This document shows positions 8,830 to 17,630 of a DNA stretch of 64,000 nucleotides, one piece after another. The stretch comes from Halomonas campaniensis (GTDB lineage Bacteria; Pseudomonadota; Gammaproteobacteria; Pseudomonadales; Halomonadaceae), in assembly GCF_002211105.1 (NCBI RefSeq), contig NZ_JPUA01000034.1:323250-387249 (forward strand). Reading direction: 5' to 3'. Under the pieces are notes generated by a model. It was not told the DNA's origin, searched no databases, and saw only the letters and a list, made by a program, of their open reading frames with translations. How positions within the stretch are numbered: position 1 is the first letter of the stretch; every line of letters begins with the position of its first letter. A program made the translations under genes and the position numbers.

Positions 8830-10312
8830 CGAGTCGCTCCAGCATCAGGCCCGCAGTGGCCTTGGCGGAACCGATCACTCCAGGCACCCCCGCGCCGGGA
8901 TGGGTGCCGGCCCCCACCAGATAGAGGTTGTCGATCTTGGCGTCCCGGTTGTGAGGCCGGAACCAGGCACTCTGGGTGAGAATCGGCTCCAGGGAGAAGG
9001 CGGAACCCAGGTGAGCGTTGAGCTCCTCGCGAAAATCCAGGGGGGTGAAGTGCCGACAGGTCACCAGGTGCTCCCGAAGCCCAGGAATATAGTGGCGCTC
9101 CAGATAGTCGAGGATGCGGTCGCGGTATATCGGCCCCTGGGTTTCCCAGTCGATGTTCGCCTTGCCCAGGTGCGGCACCGGTGCCAGGACATAGTGAGCG
9201 CTACAGCCTTCCGGTGCCAGGCTCGGGTCGGTGACACAGGGGGAGTGCAGGTAGAGGGAAAAATCCTCCGCCAGGGTGTCCGCGTTGAAGATCTCGTCGA
9301 TCAATTCCTTGTAGCGGGGGCCAAAGCACACCGTATGGTGCTCCAGGCCTTGCGGTGGACGATCCAGGCCGAAATAGATCACGAACAGCGACATGCTGAA
9401 GCGCTTGCGGCCCAGGGCCCTGGCTTGGCGGGTGCCACGGGAATGCCCACTCAACAACTTGCTGTAGGTATGCATCACGTCCGCGTTGGAGGCCAGTGCA
9501 TCCGTCGGGAAATGCCGGCCATCCGTCAGGGTGACGCCGTTCACCCGATCCCCTGCGGTTTCGATGCGTGCCACTTCCGCGTTCAGTTCGAGGGTGCCGC
9601 CGAGGTCCTCGAACAGTTGGATCAGGCCCTGCACCAGGGCGCCGGTGCCGCCCCGGGGAAACCATACGCCCCACTCCCGTTCCAGGGCATGGATCAGGGT
9701 ATAGATGGAAGAAGTGGCGAAAGGGTTGCCCCCCACCAGCAGGGAATGAAAGGAGAAGACCTGGCGCAGGTGCGGATCCTCGATGAATTTCGAGACCATG
9801 GAGTAGACGCTGCGCCAGGCCTGAAGCTTCGCCAGCTGTGGCCCGGCGGCGAGCATGTCGCGAAAGGCCAGAAAGGGCACGGCGCCGAGCTTGCGATAGC
9901 CCTCCTCGAACACCGCCTGCGAATAGCTCAGGAAGTGCCGGTAGCCCTCCACATCCCGGGGATTGCGCTCAGCGATCTGTCGCTCGAGGGCGGCCTGATC
10001 GTTGACGTAATCGAAGGCTGGGGCATCTTCCCAGCATAGCCGGTAGAAGGGCGTGACCGGCAGCAGTTCGACATAATCTGCCATGTGTTTATCTGCCAGA
10101 CGAAAGAGCTCTTCCAGGGCGGAGGGGTCGGTAATCACCGTCGGACCGGCATCGAAGGTGAACCCCTGGTCTTCATAGACATAGGCGCGGCCACCGGGCT
10201 TGTCGCGCTTTTCCAGCAGGGTGGTCTGGTAGCCGCCGGACTGCAGGCGAATCGCCAGGGCCAGGCCGCCGAAGCCGGCGCCGATCACCAGGGCACGTTG
10301 AGGCTGGGTCAT
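8819..10312 (-). CDS. crtI: Phytoene desaturase (lycopene-forming)
   Basis: 497-residue CrtI-type FAD enzyme that introduces four double bases into phytoene to give lycopene. The dinucleotide-binding motif VIGAGFGGLALAIRL starts near residue 8, and the family C-terminal signature YLVGAGTHPGAGVPGVIGSA is present. The open frame extends upstream into crtY, but the ATG at 10312 is chosen because the FAD fold begins directly after it, and because it overlaps the crtY stop as ATGA. It is high in GC like crtB, crtY and idi. CrtI is membrane-associated and works between CrtB and CrtY. Confidence 0.96.
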   Translation of the reverse strand: MTQPQRALVIGAGFGGLALAIRLQSGGYQTTLLEKRDKPGGRAYVYEDQGFTFDAGPTVITDPSALEELFRLADKHMADYVELLPVTPFYRLCWEDAPAFDYVNDQAALERQIAERNPRDVEGYRHFLSYSQAVFEEGYRKLGAVPFLAFRDMLAAGPQLAKLQAWRSVYSMVSKFIEDPHLRQVFSFHSLLVGGNPFATSSIYTLIHALEREWGVWFPRGGTGALVQGLIQLFEDLGGTLELNAEVARIETAGDRVNGVTLTDGRHFPTDALASNADVMHTYSKLLSGHSRGTRQARALGRKRFSMSLFVIYFGLDRPPQGLEHHTVCFGPRYKELIDEIFNADTLAEDFSLYLHSPCVTDPSLAPEGCSAHYVLAPVPHLGKANIDWETQGPIYRDRILDYLERHYIPGLREHLVTCRHFTPLDFREELNAHLGSAFSLEPILTQSAWFRPHNRDAKIDNLYLVGAGTHPGAGVPGVIGSAKATAGLMLERLDDR

Positions 10313-11499
10313 GAGCGTATTCCGAAGAAGGTGGATGAAATCTTTTGTGGGGAATTCGCCCGCACCGCCTTGAGCGCTTCGCCAAGCGGCACCGGCGGTT
10401 TGCCCATCAGGATGCGCACCTTGTCGGCACGGGTCAGGCGTCCGGCGTAGAAACGTTCGATTAGCGGTTCTGACAGACCGTAGAAGCGTTGCATGACCTG
10501 CCAGCGCCGCTCCGGGCGGCCCGCCAGGAACAGCATGCGATTGAGTAGGCGAAAGTAGCCCTGGTGTCGCCATTCCCGGGCGGCGAAGGCATGGATGGCC
10601 TGGAACAGCGACGCCGCATCGATATTTCCAAGCTCGGCGATGCGCTCCGCCAGACCCATGGCCTGGGGTAGGGAGTACCCGGTGGTGGGGTGGAACAGAC
10701 CGGCGCGCAGGCCGCTTCGCGGTTGGCCTTGGGCGTTCTGCCAGAAGGCAGCGAACTCACCCGCCAGGATGATCGGCAGCACGCCGCTCTCTTCTCGCAG
10801 GGTTTCGACGATCCGCCAGTCGCGATCCCGCGCGTAGGCGTCGATATGCTCTTGCAATTGGACCGTGTCCGTCTCCGGGCGGTTCACGTAGTGGGTATCC
10901 TCGATCAGCAGAGTATCTTGGCTGAACGGCAGCACGTAGACGAACCGGTAGCCATCCTGCTGGGGCACGCTGGCATCCATGAGGATCGGTTCTTCCAGGC
11001 CGTGGGGTTTATCCAGACGGACTTCCCGGCCGAGAAATGCCTGATAGCCGAGGGTCAGGTGAGCGCTGTCGGCGGGGCCCCGACCGTCGATTACTGCGTT
11101 CGCGTGCAGCACCCGGCCATCCTCGAGCTCCACGCTATCCGTGGAAAGGCGGGCCACGCGCGTGTCGACCCACAGGCTGTCGCCCAGGGCCTCTTCCAGA
11201 ACGTGGGCGAAATCCCGGGAGAAAATGCTGGAGTAGCCCCCGTTCAACAGGCGCTCGCGGTGCGGGAAAATCACCCGGTGCCGCGGCCAGCGACGACCCA
11301 CCAGGGGCGCCAGCCAGGCATGTTGGGCTGCGGAGAGATCGCCATCGTGAAACGACCAGGTGTGATGACCACCGGGGCGACTTTCGCTTTCCAACATCAG
11401 CAGTCGCAACCCTGGCTGCGCCTCTATCAAGCGCAGGGCGATCAGGCCGTTGGCCAGACCGCCCCCCACCAGTATCAGGTCATGGCCCGGCGCGTTCAT
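10309..11499 (-). CDS. crtY: Lycopene beta-cyclase
   Basis: 396-residue CrtY-type flavoprotein that cyclises both ends of lycopene to beta-carotene. The N-terminus carries a dinucleotide-binding signature (DLILVGGGLANGLIALRL, residues 7-24); LLIEDTHYVNRP and the FHPTTGYSLPQA segment are typical of the family. The C-terminal helical region (RFYGLSEPLIERFYAGRLT) matches proteobacterial CrtY. It starts 60 bp after idi and overlaps crtI by four bases. Length is normal (about 380-390). Confidence 0.95.
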   Translation of the reverse strand: MNAPGHDLILVGGGLANGLIALRLIEAQPGLRLLMLESESRPGGHHTWSFHDGDLSAAQHAWLAPLVGRRWPRHRVIFPHRERLLNGGYSSIFSRDFAHVLEEALGDSLWVDTRVARLSTDSVELEDGRVLHANAVIDGRGPADSAHLTLGYQAFLGREVRLDKPHGLEEPILMDASVPQQDGYRFVYVLPFSQDTLLIEDTHYVNRPETDTVQLQEHIDAYARDRDWRIVETLREESGVLPIILAGEFAAFWQNAQGQPRSGLRAGLFHPTTGYSLPQAMGLAERIAELGNIDAASLFQAIHAFAAREWRHQGYFRLLNRMLFLAGRPERRWQVMQRFYGLSEPLIERFYAGRLTRADKVRILMGKPPVPLGEALKAVRANSPQKISSTFFGIRS

Positions 11500-11559
11500 G
11501 AGTCATATCTCGTCGCCAGCGACCGGCGCGGCAGGACAGGGGCGATGACGGCGATATAC

Positions 11560-12621
11560 CTAGCCATGGGGCGCTTCCAGAGGGACGTCGCGATCATCCA
11601 GCAGCACCGCCGCCCGCAAGGCATGCAGATCGGCGCTGCCGGTACAAAAACAGGCGATACGCAGCTGCTGGATGACCACCTCGAAGTGCTCGATCACCGC
11701 CTGACTGGATTCGGTGGCACTCTCGAGCACTGCCGCGGCCTGGCCCACCAGATCCGCGCCCAGGCGTATGGCCTTAGCGGCGTCCACCCCATCGCGAATG
11801 CCGCCGGAAGCAATCAGCGGCGTCTCCGGCAGGGTTTGGCGCACCGCTCGAATGGCCTGGGCGGTGGGGGTGCCCCAGCCAGCGAAGGCCATGGCGACCC
11901 GGCGCTGGGTCTCATTTATCGCGCGTTCCGCCTCCACCGCCGCCCAACTGGTGCCGCCCGCGCCGGCCACGTCGATCATCGCCACGCCTTCTTCCACCAG
12001 CGCCCGGGCCACCTCGGGGGAGATACCCGCGCCGACTTCCTTGACCACCACCGGCACCTCGAGCGACGTGACCAGCGTGCCGATGGCCTGAAGCACGCCA
12101 CGCCAGTCCCTGTCGCCGCCCTGTTGCACTGCCTCCTGAAGGGGGTTGAGATGGACGATCAATGCATCGGCCTCGATCATCTCCACCGCCCGGCGCGCCC
12201 AGTCGATCCCCTGGGGCTCCCGTAGCTGACCTGCGCCGATATTGCCAAGCAGGGGAATATCCGGGGCGATGCGTCGTAACTGCTTAGTCAGGCCATGATC
12301 GTTGCCAGACTGCAGAGCGACTCGCTGGGAGCCGATGGCCAGGGCGATACCCAGGTGTTGGGCGGCTTCTGCCAGGTGATGATTGATCGTTTTGGCCCGC
12401 TCGGCACCGCCGGTCATGGAGCTGATCAACAGCGGTGCGTTCACTGTTTTATGGAAAAATCGTGTGCTTAGATCGATATCGTCCAAGTGCAACTGTGGCA
12501 AGGCGCAATGGACGAAGCGATAGTCGGCGAATCCCGTAAGGGTCGACGTGTTAGCCCGACGAGCGTCCAGCACGATGTCGAGATGATCATTCTTGCGTTT
12601 CACCATACTGTCATCGGTCAT
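11560..12621 (-). CDS. fni: Type 2 isopentenyl-diphosphate delta-isomerase
   Basis: 353-residue FMN-dependent IDI-2 that interconverts IPP and DMAPP and so feeds crtE. Conserved elements are [10 protein letters not shown] at the N-terminus, [45 protein letters not shown] and [15 protein letters not shown] in a TIM barrel. The open frame runs 39 codons further upstream inside crtZ, but the ATG at 12621 gives the normal family length and N-terminus. The resulting 11-bp overlap with crtZ mirrors the crtB/crtI overlap. An IDI-2 inside a crt operon is known from Pantoea-like clusters. Confidence 0.95.
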   Translation of the reverse strand: MTDDSMVKRKNDHLDIVLDARRANTSTLTGFADYRFVHCALPQLHLDDIDLSTRFFHKTVNAPLLISSMTGGAERAKTINHHLAEAAQHLGIALAIGSQRVALQSGNDHGLTKQLRRIAPDIPLLGNIGAGQLREPQGIDWARRAVEMIEADALIVHLNPLQEAVQQGGDRDWRGVLQAIGTLVTSLEVPVVVKEVGAGISPEVARALVEEGVAMIDVAGAGGTSWAAVEAERAINETQRRVAMAFAGWGTPTAQAIRAVRQTLPETPLIASGGIRDGVDAAKAIRLGADLVGQAAAVLESATESSQAVIEHFEVVIQQLRIACFCTGSADLHALRAAVLLDDRDVPLEAPHG

Positions 12622-13111
12622 GTCGCGCTCCCGCTGGCGGTGCAGCCCGTTGCTGCTGTAGGCGTTTTTTGAGTTTTCTGACATCTGGCGCGTAAAGGAA
12701 GCCGAAGGACACAGCACCCTCTCGAGTACGTACGGCATGATGTATGCGGTGAGCTTGAACCAGACGCTTCAAGTAGCCGCTCTTCGGCTGCCAGCGAATC
12801 GGCCAGCGTTGGTGAACCATACCGTCGTGAAACAGAGAGTAAGCGACGCCGTACAGCGTAATGCCTGATGCGATGGCCATGAGAGGCTTCCAGTAAAGAT
12901 CCCCCACAGCAAACATGCCGACCACCACCAGCGAAAACACAACAACATACAGGTCGTTTTTCTCGAACACGCCCTCAGTGGGTTCGTGATGGGATTTGTG
13001 CCAGCGCCAGCCCCAGCCGTGCATAATGTACTTATGGGCGTACCAGGCGAACACTTCCATGCCCAGGAAAGCCGCTATCACCAGCATGAACGTCCAGAAC
13101 CAGTCCATCAT
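12611..13111 (-). CDS. crtZ: Beta-carotene hydroxylase
   Basis: 166-residue di-iron membrane hydroxylase that adds 3-hydroxyls to the beta-ionone rings, giving zeaxanthin through cryptoxanthin. All four His clusters are visible: HKYIMH (about 27-32), HKSHH (39-43), HDGMVHQRW (near 100) and HRIHH (near 122). Membrane segments flank them. It lies 15 bp after the ABC permease and overlaps idi by 11 bp. An in-frame Met directly follows the first, so the start is uncertain by one codon. No crtW ketolase or crtX glucosyltransferase is in the window, so zeaxanthin is the predicted end product here. Confidence 0.95.
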   Translation of the reverse strand: MMDWFWTFMLVIAAFLGMEVFAWYAHKYIMHGWGWRWHKSHHEPTEGVFEKNDLYVVVFSLVVVGMFAVGDLYWKPLMAIASGITLYGVAYSLFHDGMVHQRWPIRWQPKSGYLKRLVQAHRIHHAVRTREGAVSFGFLYAPDVRKLKKRLQQQRAAPPAGARHDR

Positions 13112-13126
13112 GTTTTACAACCTCTC

Positions 13127-14335
13127 TTAGGCCGGCGTCTTGAATAAGGGGAGGGCAGCTAAAAGCAGGCACACCAGTGCCACGGCGGTCAAAATGCCGC
13201 CGGGCTGGGCTAGCTGAGACCAGCTATCGCCGCGAATCAACGCCCCATAAAAACCTTCAATAGCCCAGGCATTCGGCGTGAACAGGCTCACCGTCTGTAA
13301 CCAGTCAGGCATCATAAAACGTGGCACCATTGAGCCGCCGACGCTGGAAATAATGAGCACAAAAAACGAAGAAAAGGTGGTCGCCTGTTGCGTTGTTCGA
13401 CACAGCGACAGGAGTAAAAGTGCCAGCCCGGCACTAGCGGCGGCGCAGGCAAGTGCCATGACAATGACTTTCGCCAAAGCGCTCTCTATCTGTAGTCCAA
13501 AACCGAACCTGGCAACCAGGAATATAGCGCTAGCCTGCAAAAATCCCAGACTTAACAAAAACAGAAACCGTCCCAGCAGTAACCGTGAATGCGCCGCTTT
13601 GCTCAGTAGAAGGCGTTCGGAGATACCGTTTTGGCGCTCTTCCAAACTGACCATGCCAGCGTTCACGGCGGACAATAACAAGAACAAAATAGTGGTGGCA
13701 CCCGCATAGTAAGCAATACCGCTAAGCCCAGATATAGACGCTGGCGACTGCCCATAGACGGGTTGAAACTCGATAAGCGCGTCTTCGGCGGCTGCGCTGT
13801 CCGATTCTCGGGCCATTGTTTCTAAAGCGGCGTCCAAGCGCGCCTGTTGCTCGGGCGAGAAGCCATCAACCAACGCTTCTGTGCTTTGCGCAAGACGTTG
13901 GGCCAGAACCTGTGGTTGTTGGGAGGCTAGGCTTTGTCGCAGCCAGCCTTGTAAAGAGAGGGCGGCAATTTCACGAGTGGGTTCGCTGACGATGGTAAAC
14001 AGCGGACGGTTGTTATTGTCTGATTGCCCGTGGATGATCACGGCTGTGTCGAAATTGCCTTGTCGCACCTCCTCAAGCAGTTGGGCACGGCTCGAATTGG
14101 GCAGAGCCGTCATCTCCACCTCTTCGGACTGTGTCAGGTGCTGCGCGAAGTCTTGCAATACCGGATCTTCTGTTTCCACCACGAGCCCTACCCGCAAGTG
14201 CAGGTCGCCTTCCGTAGCGCCGGAGAAGATGCTGGCGAAGATGGCGAATACCAGGCTGGGCAGAGCGAATGCCAGGAGTAACGCGCCGCGGTCTCGCCAC
14301 AAGCCCAGGGCCATCACCCGAAAAATTGCCCTCAT
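13127..14335 (-). CDS. ABC-2-type transporter permease embedded in the crt operon
   Basis: 402-residue ABC-2 (YhfE/CcmB-superfamily) permease. One membrane segment at about 17-38 is followed by an extracytoplasmic domain of roughly 170 residues, then five hydrophobic segments from about 210 to the end. LSAVNAGMVSLEERQNG and the TPNAWAIEGFYGALIRG segment are typical of this family. It overlaps the ATPase gene by ATGA and stops 15 bp before crtZ, so it is part of the carotenoid transcript. The one-ATPase, one-permease layout fits an exporter. The natural hypothesis is movement of a carotenoid or related lipid, but no substrate is shown by sequence. Confidence 0.9.
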   Translation of the reverse strand: MRAIFRVMALGLWRDRGALLLAFALPSLVFAIFASIFSGATEGDLHLRVGLVVETEDPVLQDFAQHLTQSEEVEMTALPNSSRAQLLEEVRQGNFDTAVIIHGQSDNNNRPLFTIVSEPTREIAALSLQGWLRQSLASQQPQVLAQRLAQSTEALVDGFSPEQQARLDAALETMARESDSAAAEDALIEFQPVYGQSPASISGLSGIAYYAGATTILFLLLSAVNAGMVSLEERQNGISERLLLSKAAHSRLLLGRFLFLLSLGFLQASAIFLVARFGFGLQIESALAKVIVMALACAAASAGLALLLLSLCRTTQQATTFSSFFVLIISSVGGSMVPRFMMPDWLQTVSLFTPNAWAIEGFYGALIRGDSWSQLAQPGGILTAVALVCLLLAALPLFKTPA

Positions 14336-15315
14336 GGCACCGTCTCCGCTGCAGAGTCGGTTCGGGCACCGGTAAAGTGCTGCATCACGTTTTTTAATCC
14401 AGGTCGGCGTACCGAAACCTCGGCAATGGCATCACGTGCTTCGCCCAAGCCGCGGTAGAGGTGATTGATCACCCTATCCAGCGGTAGGTCACTTTGGAGC
14501 CACCATTCACTGCTCTCATCACTACTCTCATCACTGCGAGGGCGAAAGCCGATCTCCTGCAGCCGCCCACAGAGTGCCGGGGAGAACATGTGAGCCGTAC
14601 GCACAACGAACAGCTGACGGTTGCCGAAGGTCTCCTGTATTAACGTCTGGGGCTCGGCCAAGGCTTTTAGTTGGCCTTGATGAAGAAGGGCGACGCGGTG
14701 GGATAGCACTTCAGCTTCATCTAACTCATGAGTAACAACTACCATGGCCGCCCCTTGCTCGGCGCGGCGGCGAATAAGGTCGTGGATTGACATGCGCACA
14801 CTCAGATCGACCCCGGTCGTGGGTTCGTCCAGCACGAGTAGAGAGGGGCGGGAGACCAGGGTGGCTGCCAAGTGTAAGCGTCGTTGCATACCACCAGACA
14901 AGTGATCCACCCGCACATGGGCTTTGTCTGTTAACTCGATTTCTTCCAGCGCTTGGCTGACCCGTGTGGGCACCTGGTGGCGGCTGACACCTGCGCAGCG
15001 CGCGAAAAACTCCAGGTTCTCCCGCCCCGTCAGGTGCCGGTATAAACCCAGGAACTGGGGGGTGAAACCGATGGAATGCTGATAGGCCTTACCTGGAGAA
15101 AGCGCTTTTCCTGCAATGAATATTTGCCCAGAGGTGGGGCGCAGCTTGCCGGTGATGGCGCGCAACAATGTCGATTTTCCGGCACCGTTAGGCCCGAGGA
15201 TGCCGAGTATTTCGCCTGGACGTACCTGTAAAGAAACGTCGTCTAAGGCGCTGTGGCTGCCGTAGACAACCCGTAGTCGATCAATGGTGAGTGCTGCAGT
15301 CGTCGTCATTCGCAA
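14332..15315 (-). CDS. ABC transporter ATP-binding protein embedded in the crt operon
   Basis: 327-residue ATPase of the CcmA/drug-export type. Walker A is GPNGAGKST (near 43-51), the signature is LSGGMQRR, Walker B is LLVLDEP, and the switch His is in VVTHELDEAE. The C-terminal 100 residues form an accessory domain common to ABC-2 drug and lipid exporters; within it SDESSDESS comes from a 12-bp tandem repeat (about 14507-14538). The gene begins 3 bp after crtE and overlaps the permease by four bases. It powers the neighbouring permease. ATG codons at 15315 and 15309 are alternative starts. Confidence 0.93.
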   Translation of the reverse strand: MRMTTTAALTIDRLRVVYGSHSALDDVSLQVRPGEILGILGPNGAGKSTLLRAITGKLRPTSGQIFIAGKALSPGKAYQHSIGFTPQFLGLYRHLTGRENLEFFARCAGVSRHQVPTRVSQALEEIELTDKAHVRVDHLSGGMQRRLHLAATLVSRPSLLVLDEPTTGVDLSVRMSIHDLIRRRAEQGAAMVVVTHELDEAEVLSHRVALLHQGQLKALAEPQTLIQETFGNRQLFVVRTAHMFSPALCGRLQEIGFRPRSDESSDESSEWWLQSDLPLDRVINHLYRGLGEARDAIAEVSVRRPGLKNVMQHFTGARTDSAAETVP

Positions 15316-15318
15316 GGT

Positions 15319-16299
15319 CTAAACCCCAAGCCTTTGTGCCGCACCGTTAAAGGTAACGAACTGTTGTTCCACGAGCGCTGCGAGTAAGGATTCATCGTAT
15401 CCTGCTCTACTCAATTGCTCTCTTGCCATGGCTTGTGCATTGCTCAATGCGCCGCTAACTTCTTCCGGTGTATAAAGAGAAAGCAAAGTGGTTTTCGCCG
15501 TATCCTGCTGCACGTCCTTACCGGTCTCATGCACAAAGGTACTGTGATCCAACATATCATCGTAAAGCTGAAACAGCAGACCAAAGGCACGGGCAAAGCG
15601 CGTCAATGCGTCTATCACTTCTGCATCCACCCCCCTAAGTTGTGCACCGGTGACGACAGCAAACTCAAACAGGCAACCTGTTTTCTGGTGGTAGAGTTGC
15701 TCAATGGCGCTCTTGGAGCCCACGGGCTGATTTTGTAAATCAGCGACCTGCCCGCCAACTAATCCCATAGAACCAATAACATGGCTGAGATGAGCGCTCA
15801 CGGCGACTTTGGTGGAAGCATCCACGTTGGGGCAATCGGCGATAACCCCGTACGCGAGGTTGAGGAAGTTGGTTGAGGCAAGAATGGCTGTGCTTTCGGA
15901 AAAGCGTATGTGCGTGCAGGGGCGATCGCGGCGCATAGTCGCATCGTCCATGCAGGGCAGGTCGTCGAGAATCAGCGAAGCGGTATGCACCAGTTCCGAT
16001 ACGCAGGCCATACGGAGGGTGCGGCTGTCAGTGGCCACGTTCGCAGCCAGAAGCGTAAGCAGTGGGCGCAAGCGCTTGCCTGAACCCAATAAGGCGTAAT
16101 GCATGGCTTGATGCAGATGCGTGGGCGATGTTTCTTGAGCTGGCAGAAGGTTCAGTAAGGTTGCGTTTATCATGCTCTTTAGATGGACAGCATCCATCAG
16201 TGGAGTCATTGGAGCCGAGATGGTTATTGATGCCTGTGTCTCGCTCGCGATAGACGCGGGCTCTGCGGCGGAAGCTTGCGGCTTGCGTGTAAAGGTCAC
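15319..16299 (-). CDS. crtE: Geranylgeranyl diphosphate synthase
   Basis: 326-residue trans-polyprenyl synthase that elongates FPP/DMAPP with IPP to C20 GGPP, the CrtB substrate. Motifs are GSGKRLRPLL, the first Asp-rich motif LILDDLPCMDDATMRRD, and the second Asp-rich motif QLYDDMLD. The predicted start is GTG at 16299, with a G-rich stretch about six bases upstream. The first 30-40 residues are unlike the family, so an internal ATG (16209, 16197 or 16173) is possible. It is the first crt gene, 98 bp downstream of the sensor kinase on the same strand. Its GC is clearly lower than that of crtB/I/Y and idi. Confidence 0.93.
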   Translation of the reverse strand: MTFTRKPQASAAEPASIASETQASITISAPMTPLMDAVHLKSMINATLLNLLPAQETSPTHLHQAMHYALLGSGKRLRPLLTLLAANVATDSRTLRMACVSELVHTASLILDDLPCMDDATMRRDRPCTHIRFSESTAILASTNFLNLAYGVIADCPNVDASTKVAVSAHLSHVIGSMGLVGGQVADLQNQPVGSKSAIEQLYHQKTGCLFEFAVVTGAQLRGVDAEVIDALTRFARAFGLLFQLYDDMLDHSTFVHETGKDVQQDTAKTTLLSLYTPEEVSGALSNAQAMAREQLSRAGYDESLLAALVEQQFVTFNGAAQRLGV

Positions 16300-16337
16300 C
16301 CTGTACCCCCGATTGCCTACCGATGCGGCCGTAATAA

Positions 16338-16376
16338 AGTCAGAGCTGACTCCATTGAACCGCCATTTGAAAATGG
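16338..16376. promoter_or_regulatory. Two palindromes in the crtE leader
   Basis: AGTCAGAGCTGACT (16338-16351) and CCATTTGAAAATGG (16363-16376) are two 14-bp palindromes, each with 6-bp perfect arms and a 2-bp centre. They lie in the 98-bp gap between the sensor kinase stop and the crtE start. They could be operator sites for a crt regulator or part of a leader RNA. Neither has a U-tract on the minus strand, so simple termination is less likely. Confidence 0.45.
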
Positions 16377-16397
16377 TACTGACCTAGTCTTTTTGGA

Positions 16398-17630
16398 TCA
16401 CCACGAAAGACGGGCGACTACACGCTTCTCATCAGCGAGTAGCGAAAACGACCAGCCATTGCGCTCACACAGCCGTTGCACGATACCCAGACCAAGACCA
16501 TACCCTTGAGACGGCGGTGCCTCAGTCGGCGTGTGCCGATTATCAGCGTCACTGCTCACCTGATTGGTGACTAAGAGCTCATGCTCTTTAACACGAATCG
16601 TGATCGGCCCATGCGCGTGGAGCGTATGTTCGAACGCATTTCGCACCAGATTATTGACCGCAATAGAAAAAGCCTGTGGATGTCCGTTGACCCTGGGTTT
16701 TGCGAGTTCGTCGATATCAACATCGATGAGTTTGCGGGTCAGCAGGTAGCGCTGCTGATCTATCGCTTTGCTCACCAGCGGCATCACTAAAAACTGCTCG
16801 TCATACAATCCGTCGTCGGTTTCGCGAGCGAGGCACAAGAACATTTCAATCGTGGTTTTCATATCGAGCGTAGCGCGCCTCACTCGATCTACCACCTTCA
16901 CATCGGCCGCTGACAAATCACTTTGTTCAAGCAGCTCAAGTGCGCCTGTTATGACCGTGATCGGCGTCCGTAACTCATGACTGGCTGAACTGGTAAAGAA
17001 TCGCTCCCTTTCAACAAATGCGCTGATACGCTCTAGAGTTTTCTCTATGGTTCTGGCGAGCACGCCAACCTCATCATCGCCGAAACGGCTGGAATCTATG
17101 CGTTTATGATCTTCGGCCGTTAGTTGTTCCGGGTCGATGTCTGCGACCGCTTTGGCGAGTTGCGCCACAGGGGCGACGGCTTTGCGCATAACAACCACGC
17201 CCAGCCCGAAACCAAGAGTAGCGAGCGCACCCACGGCACCGGTGATAAAGAGCAGCCACCACCAATCCTCTGACGATGCAGCTTCAATCCCGGTAACATC
17301 GAACACCACAAAGCCGTGTTGCTGTTCATCGCCAGTAGCTACTACCGCGACATGCAGTTCTATATTCTCGAATTCGTACAAGCCCTCATCGGGATTGGTT
17401 TGTGCCCATTCCCTCAATGATTCAGGCAAGCTACCGATTTCATCGTACCCGCGAAGGTTCATCGGCATAGAGGGGTAGCTCTCTGCGGCACGCTGCAACT
17501 GATGCTGGAGCACCCGGTCTTCGGTAAACCTGATCGCAGCGAAGAAGGCGAACCCCCAGGCCACGCTCAATACAGCAACGCACACTGCAAATGCAATGGC
17601 GACACGCGTGCGTAAACTGTGCCGGTACAT
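16398..17630 (-). CDS. Sensor histidine kinase upstream of the crt operon
   Basis: 410-residue membrane kinase. TM1 is at about 8-33, a small periplasmic sensor at 34-122, TM2 at 123-148, HAMP at about 149-203, the phospho-acceptor H218 in SASHELRTP, the N-box NNLVRNAFEHT and the G-box GYGLGLGIVQRL. It shares one base with the response regulator gene upstream and is followed by crtE on the same strand after 98 bp. It probably controls its partner regulator, and possibly pigment synthesis. The sensor domain contains no PAS, GAF or chromophore motif, so a direct light sensor is not supported. Confidence 0.93.
   Translation of the reverse strand: MYRHSLRTRVAIAFAVCVAVLSVAWGFAFFAAIRFTEDRVLQHQLQRAAESYPSMPMNLRGYDEIGSLPESLREWAQTNPDEGLYEFENIELHVAVVATGDEQQHGFVVFDVTGIEAASSEDWWWLLFITGAVGALATLGFGLGVVVMRKAVAPVAQLAKAVADIDPEQLTAEDHKRIDSSRFGDDEVGVLARTIEKTLERISAFVERERFFTSSASHELRTPITVITGALELLEQSDLSAADVKVVDRVRRATLDMKTTIEMFLCLARETDDGLYDEQFLVMPLVSKAIDQQRYLLTRKLIDVDIDELAKPRVNGHPQAFSIAVNNLVRNAFEHTLHAHGPITIRVKEHELLVTNQVSSDADNRHTPTEAPPSQGYGLGLGIVQRLCERNGWSFSLLADEKRVVARLSW

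Noticed and set aside
8738..10039. 433-codon open frame on the plus strand opposite crtI and crtB
   Set aside because: It is antisense to two certain genes in high-GC sequence, where long shadow frames are expected. It shows no family motif.
10690..12225. 511-codon open frame on the plus strand opposite crtY and idi
   Set aside because: The same shadow effect; composition is biased to Gln, His and Gly as expected from the reverse of GC-rich genes, with no recognisable domain.
14507..14538. Tandem 12-bp repeat in the ABC ATPase gene as a mobile or CRISPR-like element
   Set aside because: It lies in frame and only produces SDESSDESS in the protein; two to three copies inside a coding region are simple slippage.
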